Assembly: GCF_002115745.1 (NCBI RefSeq)
Contig: NZ_JFKB01000005.1
Span: forward strand, 186,001-250,000
Direction of reading: 5' to 3'
Length of the DNA stretch: 64,000 nucleotides
From: Thalassospira alkalitolerans
GTDB taxonomy: Bacteria > Pseudomonadota > Alphaproteobacteria > Rhodospirillales > Thalassospiraceae
Position 1 is the stretch's first letter. Every line of letters starts with the position of its first letter. This document shows positions 52,739 to 61,796 of the stretch, piece after piece. The translations under genes were made by a program, and so were the position numbers. The notes beneath the pieces are model-generated. The model had not been told where the DNA came from, made no database searches, and was given only the letters and a program-made list of their open reading frames with translations.

Positions 52739-55150
52739 TTGTCTGAGCTTGGCGAGATGTTCCGGTCTGCAACTGATCTGTATGAAACAGGTCAGATCGC
52801 GGAGGCAGAAAATGCCTGTCGCAAGATGACGCGTGCGTTTCCGCAGGCGGCAGAAGCCATGCATTTGGCCGGTTTGGTTGCGATGAAACAAGGACAAAAC
52901 GACTTGGCCGCTGAACGTATGGGGCGTGCGGCAATCGCAGATGCCAACAATGCCGAAATTCAACATGACCATGCCCAGGCCCTGAAAGCGGCCGGTAAAT
53001 TGCGGGATGCAATCGGTGCATTCAAGCGCGCGATTCGCCTTTGCCCGGATGCCCCGGCACTTTATTGCAATATTGCCAATACATATCGCCAGCTTGATGA
53101 ACTTGAACTGGCCCATGAAAATTATCTTTATGCGTTGAAACTGGCACCCGATGTTGCGGAAATACACGCCAACATTGGCGCCTGCCAATATGCGATGGGT
53201 GACATTGCCAGTGCTGAAATATCTTGCACAACAGCATTGAAGCTACGCGATGATATCGTCAATGCACTGGTGTTGATGGGGCAAATTCGCCTTGATCAGG
53301 GGCGGATTGTTTCAGCATCTGAACCGCTTTTGCGTGCCCTGACATTGCAGCCTGGTCATCAACGCGCTCTCACCGCATATGGCAATGCGCTTTTCCGGCT
53401 TGGTCAGTTTGCCGGTGCCCTGCATTGTTTGCGTCAGGTGCTTGCCCTTGATCCGCAGGACGGGGAAGCACGGCGGACGCTTGCGCTTTTGTTCTTGCGA
53501 ACCGGGCAGGGAAGCGAGGCCATCGGTGCGCTTGAATCCCTGTTGCATGCGACACCCAATGATCCAGAGCTTCTTTTGATGATGGGGGAGGCGCTTAGCC
53601 TTGCCGGGCGTCATAGCGAAGCCGTTGAACGTTTCGGGGCGGCGATCGGGTCGGGCGGCGGTGATGCTGCGGTGTTCCGGCTTGCTGTTGAACTTGCCGA
53701 GGAAGGTGACGCCGCATCCGCACAATCGGTTTTGCAGAATGCGATTGATCGCAAGATTGCCAATGGTGACAACACGGCCCTGTTCCGAACAGCGCGCCGG
53801 TTGCTTTTTGCACCTGTCCCGGCCGATCTGGCAGCACAGAATGACGAAGTCGTGCGGGATCTTCTTGATGACACCATGGATGATGGCGATCTTGAAGTTG
53901 ACCTTGGCCAAAGTGACCTGATTGATCCGATTACCTTGACACGGTTCCCGCCTGTCTGGCGTGCGGCATTGCGCCCCGAAGGGGATGCGCAATTGCGTGC
54001 GGTCGGGCATTATTGGGAACGATTGGTATCTGGTTATGATGTGCCCCATGTGGCGGCGCGGACACGCCGTGCGGGGGATAAGGTCCGGTTGGGAATTGTT
54101 TCGGCCAATATGCGTGATAACGGTATCGGTCGCTGGATTGCCGGGCTTGTGCGCGCGATTGATCGCGACCGGTTTGATATTACGGTTATTCGCCCGCCGC
54201 TTGGCGAAGATGACATTACCGGGCGCATTGATGCCGAAACTGATCTGGTTGTGCCGCTGCCGCTTGATCCGCTGCATTCTGCACGCGTGATTGCCGGGCT
54301 TGATCTGGACGTGTTGCATTATGTCGATCCGCAGTCCGATGCCTATACAATGTTGCTGGCAAGTTGGCGTTTGGCGCCGCTTCAAATTGCCGGTGGCGGG
54401 ATCGCAGCGACCACCGGGCTATCGAATATCGATTGCCATTTGATTGCTGAAGATTGGGAAACCGCAGGCGGCGAAACCCGCTTTAGCGAAGAATTGATCC
54501 GTTTGCCGGGGCTGTTTGTGAATGCGACCCGCCCGGAAGAAATCATATTGGCACCCGGTGACTTGCAGCGTCGCTGGCGGATTGATCCGGAGCGCAATAC
54601 ATATCTTTGTCCGCAGCCGCTTGATGTGTTGACCGCAGACTTTGATCCGCTGATTGCGGAAATCCTGCGTCTTGATGAAACGGCTGAATTGTTGCTGATT
54701 GCGCCCGAACGTGACAGTTGGGACGCCGCATGGGGGCGGCGTTTTGCGGTTAATTATGCCGATGTTGCGGGCCGGATGCGGTTTGTTTCGGTTCACAGCC
54801 GGGCCGATTTGCATTCGCTGCTTTGCGCTGTGGATGTGGTTTTGGAAAGCCCGGCGTGGAATGATGCGATGCTGGCATTTGATTGTCTTGGGCTTGGTGT
54901 GCCCTTGGTAACCTTGCCGGGGAAAGGTGCGCGATCACGGCGCAGCCATACCTGTTATCGCCAGATTTCGGTCTTTGACTGTGTGGCCTATCATTCAGCA
55001 GATTATGTTGAAACGGCCTTGACGCTTGCGATTGATAAGCGCCGCCGTTCGGTTGTTTCACAAGCAATCCGCAATCGTGCCCATGTTTTATTCGGGCAAC
55101 GCTCGTCCTTTGATGCCTATATGAACTTCCTGGAAGAACGTACAGAATAA
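52739..55150 (+). CDS. TPR protein with a C-terminal OGT/SPINDLY-like glycosyltransferase domain
   Basis: The 803-aa protein starts at TTG 52739. Residues 1-340 are about nine tetratricopeptide repeats (for example AEAMHLAGLVAMKQGQNDLAAERMGRA and PALYCNIANTYRQLDELELAHENYLYALKLAPD). After a linker, residues 440-800 resemble the GT41 O-GlcNAc-transferase fold. LGIVSANMRDNGIGRWIAGLVRAIDRDRFDITV has the place of the conserved N-terminal strand, and a late VDVVLESPAWNDAMLAFDCLGLGVPLVTLPG matches the donor-site region. It could glycosylate proteins such as flagellin or a surface protein. Catalytic residues could not be verified. Confidence 0.8.
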   Translation: MSELGEMFRSATDLYETGQIAEAENACRKMTRAFPQAAEAMHLAGLVAMKQGQNDLAAERMGRAAIADANNAEIQHDHAQALKAAGKLRDAIGAFKRAIRLCPDAPALYCNIANTYRQLDELELAHENYLYALKLAPDVAEIHANIGACQYAMGDIASAEISCTTALKLRDDIVNALVLMGQIRLDQGRIVSASEPLLRALTLQPGHQRALTAYGNALFRLGQFAGALHCLRQVLALDPQDGEARRTLALLFLRTGQGSEAIGALESLLHATPNDPELLLMMGEALSLAGRHSEAVERFGAAIGSGGGDAAVFRLAVELAEEGDAASAQSVLQNAIDRKIANGDNTALFRTARRLLFAPVPADLAAQNDEVVRDLLDDTMDDGDLEVDLGQSDLIDPITLTRFPPVWRAALRPEGDAQLRAVGHYWERLVSGYDVPHVAARTRRAGDKVRLGIVSANMRDNGIGRWIAGLVRAIDRDRFDITVIRPPLGEDDITGRIDAETDLVVPLPLDPLHSARVIAGLDLDVLHYVDPQSDAYTMLLASWRLAPLQIAGGGIAATTGLSNIDCHLIAEDWETAGGETRFSEELIRLPGLFVNATRPEEIILAPGDLQRRWRIDPERNTYLCPQPLDVLTADFDPLIAEILRLDETAELLLIAPERDSWDAAWGRRFAVNYADVAGRMRFVSVHSRADLHSLLCAVDVVLESPAWNDAMLAFDCLGLGVPLVTLPGKGARSRRSHTCYRQISVFDCVAYHSADYVETALTLAIDKRRRSVVSQAIRNRAHVLFGQRSSFDAYMNFLEERTE

Positions 55151-55191
55151 AAGGATATGCGGCGGTGGGCCGTCGGAATGCTTGCAAATGG

Positions 55192-55221
55192 AAAAGCCGG
55201 ACAATTCATTGCCCGGCTTTT
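55192..55221. terminator. Terminator between the TPR gene and uspA-like gene
   Basis: AAAAGCCGG pairs with CCGGCTTTT over a 12-nt loop between convergent genes, with T and A runs at both ends. Confidence 0.85.
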
Positions 55222-55242
55222 GTCATTCATATGCGGTTGCGA

Positions 55243-55746
55243 TTAACTGAGCGCGTCGATATCGGCATCTGATAGTGCCGCGGGGACGATGGTCAGGGGT
55301 AAACGCAACTGACCGACAATATCGCTGCTGGTTAGGGCCGTGATCAATGGACCCGGGCCCTCGCTATGGGCGCCTGCGGCGAGGACAAGGATGGAAATCT
55401 GTTCTTCTTCTTCCAGAACCTTAAGCAGTTCGTCTTTGATGCGGCCTTCGCGAATGAACAGCAGCGGCATCGAACCGGTATGTTCATGGACATAGGCTGC
55501 CAGTTCGTTGACGCGGTTTTCAGCATTCTCACGGGCTTCTTCCTGCATCAGGTCGCCAACGGCCATCCAATGCTGAAATTCGGCGGGTTGGATCACGCTA
55601 AGCAAGGCCACCCGCCCGCCGGTATGTTGCGCACGACGGCAGGCATAGCGAAGTGCCTTGGTCATTTCGTCACTTTCGTCGACCACAACTAGGAACGTGC
55701 GGTTCGTGGTGGCGCGCAGTTCGCGGTCGGCATCCAATGAATTCAT
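55243..55746 (-). CDS. Universal stress protein (UspA family)
   Basis: The 167-aa cytoplasmic protein has one UspA domain. It has FLVVVDESDEMTKALRYACRRA near residue 18, VALLSVIQPAEF near 47, and a C-terminal ISILVLAAGAHSEGPGPLITALTSSDIVGQLRLPLTIVP in which the glycine-rich nucleotide-binding loop (GxxGx9G) is incomplete. It may therefore not bind ATP in the standard way. The 240-bp upstream region is AT-rich, contains a GCACAATAGCATTGTGC dyad near 55905, and would hold its promoter. Confidence 0.88.
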   Translation of the reverse strand: MNSLDADRELRATTNRTFLVVVDESDEMTKALRYACRRAQHTGGRVALLSVIQPAEFQHWMAVGDLMQEEARENAENRVNELAAYVHEHTGSMPLLFIREGRIKDELLKVLEEEEQISILVLAAGAHSEGPGPLITALTSSDIVGQLRLPLTIVPAALSDADIDALS

Positions 55747-55985
55747 GTCGTCCTGCTTTGACTTGAAATGAGGTCCTGATGTGTTGGCGCCAAACTGCGG
55801 GGCGAGGCGCCATCATGCCGGATCGGTGCAGTTTGCCGTAACTTAACGCTGGTTTCCAAGCAATTTTTCACGTTATTCGACAAAGAAAATATCTTTACGC
55901 AACCGCACAATAGCATTGTGCATGTGCGAATATTTTATCCGAAAAAGGTCTTTCGCAATCGTTCAATCGGTGATTGCGGGCGGGG

Positions 55986-56753
55986 TCACCGTTTGCGGAA
56001 GGCGACGCTTGCGATCCAGCCGGCAATGATTGCAATGATGACGGCGATGATCCCGTAAAGTGCGGAATATCGGTGAGCAAAGTCATAGACTGCGGCACTT
56101 ACACCTGTTTTCGAAACCACAAGCGGTGTGGTCTTTACGCTTGCAATCTTGCCATCCCGGATCAGATAGACGTTGATTGTATAGGTGCCGGTTGGTGTGT
56201 TGGCCGGGAAATGGATATCGGTCCGGAACAACTGATTGGATAGAAAGCTGATTTTGGCCGGGCGCTTGTTGAAAAGACCGGCAGCCCGCATGTTGCGCAG
56301 TAAGGCATCGCGATAATGGCTGCTGTTGCGGTCCTTGTCGTCGATTTCCGTGACAAAGCGTTGATGTTCAAGGCCAATGCGATAGTCGCTGTAAAGCTGC
56401 ATATTGGCGATGATTTCCATCGGCCGGTTTGATGCGCTGGTGTAATAGGCCGGAACGTTGCGGAATGTTGCACTTTCGCTGTTGACCCAGATACCGACCT
56501 TGCGTTCCTTGCGGCGCACGACCATGTCCTGATCCGGGCCCTTGACGGTAACAATCACGTCCCCTTCGCTTTGTACGGCACCAAATAATAGAACGTCGGT
56601 GCCGGTAAAGCCGGTGGTGATCGCCACAAGATGGTTGGAAAGATCGACAATCAGCGCATCGGCATGTGCACGTTTCGTCGTGGTGACGCCAAGAACAGCA
56701 AGGATCGCCAGCGCCGTGAACATCCTGTTCATGATCGCGACCGGTCTTTGCAT
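55986..56753 (-). CDS. TIGR02186-family exported membrane protein
   Basis: The 255-aa protein has an N-terminal signal (ending AHA near residue 31), a periplasmic domain with LSNHLVAITTGFTGTDVLLFGAV, VRRKERKVGIWVNSESATFRNVPAYY and TGTYTINVYLIRDG, and one C-terminal helix (YGIIAVIIAIIAGWIASVAF). These are the hallmarks of the TIGR02186 family. It overlaps the stop of the TauE-like gene (TGATG), the usual partner of this family in alphaproteobacteria. The pair may handle export of sulfite or another small anion. Its biochemical role is not known. Confidence 0.8.
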   Translation of the reverse strand: MQRPVAIMNRMFTALAILAVLGVTTTKRAHADALIVDLSNHLVAITTGFTGTDVLLFGAVQSEGDVIVTVKGPDQDMVVRRKERKVGIWVNSESATFRNVPAYYTSASNRPMEIIANMQLYSDYRIGLEHQRFVTEIDDKDRNSSHYRDALLRNMRAAGLFNKRPAKISFLSNQLFRTDIHFPANTPTGTYTINVYLIRDGKIASVKTTPLVVSKTGVSAAVYDFAHRYSALYGIIAVIIAIIAGWIASVAFRKR

Positions 56754-57676
56754 CACAAATTCCCCGGTGCAATGGAATAAAGTTCGGTCGGTGTGATCAC
56801 CAGATCAAACAGAAGCTTAAGACAGACCGACATAACCAGCAAACCAAGCAGGGCACGCAAATGTTCAGCTTTAAGATTAGAGCCAAATCGTGCCCCGAAT
56901 TGTGCGCCAATTACGCCGCCGATCAAAAGCAGGATGGCAAGGGCAACATCAACGGTTTGGGTTTGTACGGCTTGCAGGAATGTGACGTTGGCGGTGACGA
57001 AAATGATTTGAAACAGTGAGGTGCCAATTACGACACTGGTCGGCATGCCAAGGAGATAGATCATCGCCGGTACCATGACAAAACCGCCGCCAACCCCCAT
57101 CAAAGCGGTCAAAAGGCCGACGAAAAAGCCGATCATAAGCGGTAAAAGAGCGCTGATATAAAGGCCGGAACGATAGAACCGCATCTTGAAGGGCAGGCCA
57201 TGGACATAGCTGTGCTGGTGTTTTTTTGTGCGGCGGATTTGACCGCCACGGCGACGTGTACGGAAAATGGCGCGGGATGCCTCGATCAGCATCATGCCGC
57301 CAATGATCCCCAAAAAGATCACATAACACAGGGAAATGACCAGATCGATCTGACCCAGCGACCGCAACCAGGCAAACACCCAGACCCCAATGGTCGAACC
57401 GACAATACCACCGGCAAGAAGGACAAGCCCCATCCGAAGGTCAACATTGCCACGGCGCCAATGGGCAAAAACGCCGGAAACCGACGATGCGACAATCTGG
57501 TTTGCGGCGGTAGCAACTGAAACTGCGGGGGGGATGCCGTAAAAAATCAAAAGCGGTGTAATCAGAAAGCCGCCGCCAACACCGAACAATCCGGACAAAA
57601 ATCCGACGCCGCCGCCAAGCCCTAATATCAAAAAAATGTTTACCGACATCTCGGCAATAGGCAAATAGATTTGCAT
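56753..57676 (-). CDS. TauE/SafE-family sulfite or anion exporter
   Basis: The 307-aa inner-membrane protein has eight to nine hydrophobic segments in two repeats. It has GGGVGFLSGLFGVGGGFLITPLLIFYGIPP near residues 21-50 and its counterpart LTALMGVGGGFVMVPAMIYLLGMPT near 190-215, the glycine-rich repeats that define TauE/SafE. The TIGR02186 gene follows with overlap, and the tusA-like gene is divergent 118 nt away. That context favours export of sulfite or a related sulfur species. Confidence 0.88.
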   Translation of the reverse strand: MQIYLPIAEMSVNIFLILGLGGGVGFLSGLFGVGGGFLITPLLIFYGIPPAVSVATAANQIVASSVSGVFAHWRRGNVDLRMGLVLLAGGIVGSTIGVWVFAWLRSLGQIDLVISLCYVIFLGIIGGMMLIEASRAIFRTRRRGGQIRRTKKHQHSYVHGLPFKMRFYRSGLYISALLPLMIGFFVGLLTALMGVGGGFVMVPAMIYLLGMPTSVVIGTSLFQIIFVTANVTFLQAVQTQTVDVALAILLLIGGVIGAQFGARFGSNLKAEHLRALLGLLVMSVCLKLLFDLVITPTELYSIAPGNL

Positions 57677-57794
57677 CGCGGGCGGGCATCAGCGTTTGAT
57701 TGATTATGGATGTTAAGTCTAACATATTGTGCAAATGCAACAATCGCCAATTCACCGATTGGGTGGTTTATCCTGATTTTTTATAAGGTTTTTC

Positions 57795-58049
57795 GTGTCA
57801 ATGACCTCAGATCGCCCTGTTGACCATATTCTTGACGCCTGCGGGCTGATGTGTCCGATGCCTGTGTTAAAGGCAAAAAAGGCTCTTCGCGACGTGCCAA
57901 ATGGCGGAATCCTAAGGGTTTTGGCGACTGATCCGGGATCGGTTGCCGATATGAAATCCTTTTGTGAGATGACCGGAAACCGGTTGTTGTCATCGACACA
58001 GAAAAATGATGTGTTTATCTATCACATCGAACATCTGGCTGCGAAATAA
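57795..58049 (+). CDS. TusA-family sulfurtransferase
   Basis: The 84-aa protein carries the TusA motif CGLMCPMPVLKAKKAL with the sulfur-carrying Cys in CPMP near residue 22, and ends in the usual VFIYHIEHL strand. It relays sulfur as a persulfide, for tRNA thiolation or sulfur oxidation. GTG 57795 is chosen as AAGG lies 6 nt upstream; ATG 57801 is possible. It is divergent from the TauE-like gene, so a role in sulfur oxidation or detoxification together with it is plausible. Confidence 0.88.
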   Translation: MSMTSDRPVDHILDACGLMCPMPVLKAKKALRDVPNGGILRVLATDPGSVADMKSFCEMTGNRLLSSTQKNDVFIYHIEHLAAK

Positions 58050-58083
58050 CCAAAAGAATCGCAATCAGCACCATTGTCCGGAA

Positions 58084-58587
58084 ATGAAAGTCGCCGCCAT
58101 GTCTGCCTTGTCCTCGCCATCACCCCTGAAATGGGTGCATTGCGCCTTTGACGACATGACGCCGCGTCAGGTGCATGACCTGCTTCGCCTGCGTCAGCAG
58201 ATTTTCATCATCGAACAGGAATGCATTTTTCCCGATATCGACGGGCTTGACCCGGTTTGCAATCATGTTTTTGGGTTGCTGGATGACCGTGTGGTGGCTG
58301 CGGCGCGAATTGTGGCGCCGGGGCTGGACCCGGATCATTGCGAACAGGGGGAATATCCGGCAATTGGCCGCGTGGTTGCCAGCCCTGAATTGCGCGGGCA
58401 GGGGGTTGGCCGCAAGCTGATGTTGCAGGCCATCGCATCCTGTGATGACAGTTTTGCCGGAAAAGGGATTTTCCTGAATGCCCAGCTTTATCTTAAAAGC
58501 TTTTACGCATCACTTGGCTTTGCGCCGTTCGGCGAAGCTTTTTACGAAGACGGCATTGCCCATATTTCGATGTTGCGGGCGGCCTGA
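58084..58587 (+). CDS. ElaA-like GNAT acetyltransferase
   Basis: The 167-aa protein has the ElaA layout. LLRLRQQIFIIEQECIFPDIDGLD (about residues 36-59) is the family signature. It is followed by AIGRVVASPELRGQGVGRKLMLQAI (acetyl-CoA motif A), FLNAQLYLKSFYASLGF and YEDGIAHISM at the end. The substrate is unknown. ATG 58084 or ATG 58099 may be the start. It follows the tusA-like gene after 34 nt and may share its transcript. Confidence 0.85.
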   Translation: MKVAAMSALSSPSPLKWVHCAFDDMTPRQVHDLLRLRQQIFIIEQECIFPDIDGLDPVCNHVFGLLDDRVVAAARIVAPGLDPDHCEQGEYPAIGRVVASPELRGQGVGRKLMLQAIASCDDSFAGKGIFLNAQLYLKSFYASLGFAPFGEAFYEDGIAHISMLRAA

Positions 58588-58679
58588 GGGCTGTTTTCGC
58601 TGAACTTGACAGGGCCGCAATGGATTGCTGTGCCGATTGCGAACCGCGGTGGATGATGGGCGCGGGAAGACGGGCCTGA

Positions 58680-60059
58680 TTATCGCAGGCCCACAGTTGC
58701 CATCCCGGTAAAGAATTCCAGCTGCCAGTTCATATCTTCCTCGCTAAGTGGATATTCATTTCCACCCCGCGGGTTAAGGGTCTGCCCCGGTGGGACATGG
58801 CCCAGCTTAACCTGGATCTTGACGGCCAGGTCGGCAGGGAGGCCTGCTTTCCACGCCAGCGATACGACGCCTTTGGCCGAATGTGTATTAAGCACCTTGG
58901 TAACGGCATCGGGCGAGATGCTTGCCAAAACCGCAAGGGCCGCACGGGCCAGTTTGATGTCATTCGCCGCAAGTGCCTTGGCGACGTCCTTGTCGGTCAG
59001 CTTGCCTTTGGCATGCAGGGCGAGGGCCTTTTCATAAGTAGATTCTTCCTCGACGTCGCCGTCGGTCGCAGCAGCTTCGATGCCGCTTTTGCCTTTGGCG
59101 GTTTTTTTATCGACGTCTTTTTTCTTGGCCTTGCGCATGTCGGCCGGGGCTTCTTCGCGTTTATCGAATTCACCCGATGCGATACGGCGCTGAACGACTT
59201 CACGCACGGCTTCAAGCTGATCTTTCTTGATATCCTTGCGACGTTCCAAAACACTGATCAGGTTTTCTGCAACAAACCGGGCAAGTTTCCCGGCTGCAGT
59301 TGGCGGCAATTTGGGGCGTTCAACCAAGGGTTCGTGCCATTCCGGATAGTCCGGCGCGCGATCAATCAGTTGATCAAGGGTTTCTTCGCGAATCTGGGCT
59401 GATTTATTGCCCAGAAGGTGCGAAATGGCGTCCTTGTCGCTGCTGGCCGCAATCGCATCGGCAAGTTTTTCACCAACATTGCGACGGCGCGAGATGAAGC
59501 TTAGAGAGCCGCGTCCGGAACTGGCTTCTATGATTTCAAGCAGGTCGGTTTCGCTTAGAACCGGGGAATATTGCAGGACCGGGCCGCAAACCACACTTTC
59601 GGTATCGCGCGCCAGCTGTTGAATAATCGGCTGCGGCGCGTTCGCAATATCTTTGAGGGTTTCCGAAATAACCTGACGCACATGAACAGCCTGATCGCGT
59701 GCCAGTTTATCAAGCGCCTCATAGGTCATTCGGCGCAGTTTGTCTGTCTCGTTGGGGCTTAGCCCTTCGGACAGATGGGCTATTTTCTCGGCCAGCGATC
59801 CACGGACGCTGTCGTCCTTGTCATCGGTAAGCAGGACATCGGCCTGTACCGGGGTCGCATGGTTTTCGGCAATATGACGGCGCACGGAAGAATCTGCATC
59901 ATTGGCAAGATAATACAGGATTTCCGGTTTGGCATCGTGACGTTGCGCAACTTTGCTACGAATGTTCGCATCCGGGCTGCCAGCCATTTCCTTGGCTTCT
60001 TCATAAGTGATCGGGGTTTCCCGACGCTTTGTGAATACCCGTTGCAAAAAACCCTTCAT
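58680..60059 (-). CDS. DUF2336 protein with HEAT-like repeats
   Basis: The 459-aa soluble protein starts with HEAT-like helical repeats (residues 20-150: DANIRSKVAQRHDAKPEILYYLANDADSSVRRHIAENHATP and similar). It continues with the DUF2336 core (150-300). It then has a lysine-rich linker (about 305-340) and a C-terminal helical region with ALAVLASISPDAVTKVLNTHS that resembles a repeat of the same type. DUF2336 proteins are typical of alphaproteobacteria and are often found with signalling genes. It is followed upstream by the GGDEF gene after 12 nt, so it may be an output or scaffold of that c-di-GMP module, which is inference. Confidence 0.82.
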   Translation of the reverse strand: MKGFLQRVFTKRRETPITYEEAKEMAGSPDANIRSKVAQRHDAKPEILYYLANDADSSVRRHIAENHATPVQADVLLTDDKDDSVRGSLAEKIAHLSEGLSPNETDKLRRMTYEALDKLARDQAVHVRQVISETLKDIANAPQPIIQQLARDTESVVCGPVLQYSPVLSETDLLEIIEASSGRGSLSFISRRRNVGEKLADAIAASSDKDAISHLLGNKSAQIREETLDQLIDRAPDYPEWHEPLVERPKLPPTAAGKLARFVAENLISVLERRKDIKKDQLEAVREVVQRRIASGEFDKREEAPADMRKAKKKDVDKKTAKGKSGIEAAATDGDVEEESTYEKALALHAKGKLTDKDVAKALAANDIKLARAALAVLASISPDAVTKVLNTHSAKGVVSLAWKAGLPADLAVKIQVKLGHVPPGQTLNPRGGNEYPLSEEDMNWQLEFFTGMATVGLR

Positions 60060-60071
60060 CAGGGACGTCTC

Positions 60072-61796
60072 CTAATCTTCTATTTTTGCCGGATCATCTG
60101 ATCCGGGGGGGGCTGCAATACCGAAACTGCCTTTGCCATGTTTCTTGACCTGATACATGGTCTGATCTGCGCGAAGAACAAGTTGTTCCAGCGGTTCTTT
60201 TGAATCAGGTTCCCGTATGGCAATACCAACCGAGATACCAAGTGGTTGATCTTTGGCACCAGAAAATGATGATAATGCGGCACTTTTGTCTAGCAGGATA
60301 CGGGCGCGCTGTGACGCCGTTGCCATATCCGCACCATCAAGCCATATAACAAATTCATCGCCGCCCAGTCGCGCAACCAGATCAATCGGGCGCGTGTTTT
60401 CCAAAAGAATTTGGGTCAGAGCCAGAATGGCTTCGTCGCCGGTCTGATGGCCGTGCACATCGTTGACCAGTTTGAAATTATCCATATCCACATACATCAA
60501 CGAGGCAGGCATGTCTTCATGCAAAAGCCGGGCATGGCGACGGGTTAATTCATCGAAAAAGGCACGACGATTTAACAGACCGGTCAGGCCATCCGTACGC
60601 GACAATGTTACAATTCGGTCGTGCTGTGCGGCCTGTTCGATGGCAATGCCGATCTGGTCGGATACTTCGGTCATGATCGCGCGTTCGCCCTCGTTGGGGG
60701 CGGGGTGGTCGGCGTTGAATATAAATACGACGGCACCGTTTGCGCGTTGATGATAATGGCATCGTTGGGCCAAAACCCGATATTCGTCAATTTCGGCTTC
60801 GAATGTATCGTCGGTTTTGCCCAGTTTCTTCAGGGCCTGTTTGGCAATCGGATCAAGGTCGTCGGGGCCATGGCAGGCGACGATTTCAATTTCGTCGCTG
60901 GTGTCGCTGCGCCGGAAAATTGCACATCCCGCACAGGCAAGCGCCCGGGCACTGGCATCGGCAGCGCCTTTCAGGACCAGTGTCGGGTCGATTTCATCGC
61001 GCATGGTTCGTACGATATAGGTCATCAACCGGTCACGGTTTCGGGCCGTGGCGATTTCGCTTTCGCGGCGGCGTTGTTCGGTAATGTCGTGGGCCAAGCC
61101 GCGGGTTCCGGTCCATCGACCATCGCGGGTGTATACCGGGGTCGATGATACCGCCAGACATGCCGCACTGCCGTTTGCACGGCGTAACCAAATCGGTACA
61201 TCGCGGACGGCCTTTTGGCTGCGGAACACGATTTCGCTGTCCTGATCGGCCGTGTCGAGAAGGAATTCCAACGGCGAACGCCCGACAAGGTTCTCGGCCT
61301 TGAAACCCAATGCCCCGCGGGGGGAGACAAAGACGAAATTGCCGGTTTCGTCAGTTTCCCATGCGAAGGCGGATGAAACTTCGACGATGTCGCGATAGCG
61401 TTGGCGCGAATCAATCAGTGCATCACGCAGGTTGCGATCCATGCTGACATCACGTGGCAATAACAGAACCCGGTTATCGGCCATAGGAAGGGCGGTTAAT
61501 TCAAGGGCCGCGGTTCCGCGCTGTACTTCGAATGTCAAAAGTTCAACAACGCCACCCGGTGTTGTGATGGCACGCATGACAAGCTTGTTGATTTCGGGAA
61601 ACAGACCTTCGCGGATGCCATTGGCAAAGCTCATGGCGTTCTTATTGGCAAAAAGCGGTGTGCCCTGTGCATCCATGACAAGAACCGGGGCCTCGGCGTC
61701 GGCCATGACTTTGGGGTCAAGGGTAAAGCCCTGACTGGATGCGTTTTCAATTTGTTCGGGCATATCGTTATCTGCGTCTTTGTCGTCTCGATTCAT
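60072..61796 (-). CDS. PAS-PAS-GAF-GGDEF diguanylate cyclase
   Basis: The 574-aa protein has a PAS-like region (about residues 28-110), a second PAS (125-245, with YRDIVEVSSAFAWETDETGNFVFVSPRG and GLAHDITEQRR), a GAF-like domain (260-400) and a GGDEF domain (405-565). The active site is RLGGDEFVIW and the inhibitory RPID lies five residues before it, so an active, feedback-inhibited cyclase is expected. It has no membrane segment. Its start overlaps the stop of the EAL gene by 4 nt, so synthesis and breakdown proteins are co-translated. Confidence 0.9.
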   Translation of the reverse strand: MNRDDKDADNDMPEQIENASSQGFTLDPKVMADAEAPVLVMDAQGTPLFANKNAMSFANGIREGLFPEINKLVMRAITTPGGVVELLTFEVQRGTAALELTALPMADNRVLLLPRDVSMDRNLRDALIDSRQRYRDIVEVSSAFAWETDETGNFVFVSPRGALGFKAENLVGRSPLEFLLDTADQDSEIVFRSQKAVRDVPIWLRRANGSAACLAVSSTPVYTRDGRWTGTRGLAHDITEQRRRESEIATARNRDRLMTYIVRTMRDEIDPTLVLKGAADASARALACAGCAIFRRSDTSDEIEIVACHGPDDLDPIAKQALKKLGKTDDTFEAEIDEYRVLAQRCHYHQRANGAVVFIFNADHPAPNEGERAIMTEVSDQIGIAIEQAAQHDRIVTLSRTDGLTGLLNRRAFFDELTRRHARLLHEDMPASLMYVDMDNFKLVNDVHGHQTGDEAILALTQILLENTRPIDLVARLGGDEFVIWLDGADMATASQRARILLDKSAALSSFSGAKDQPLGISVGIAIREPDSKEPLEQLVLRADQTMYQVKKHGKGSFGIAAPPGSDDPAKIED

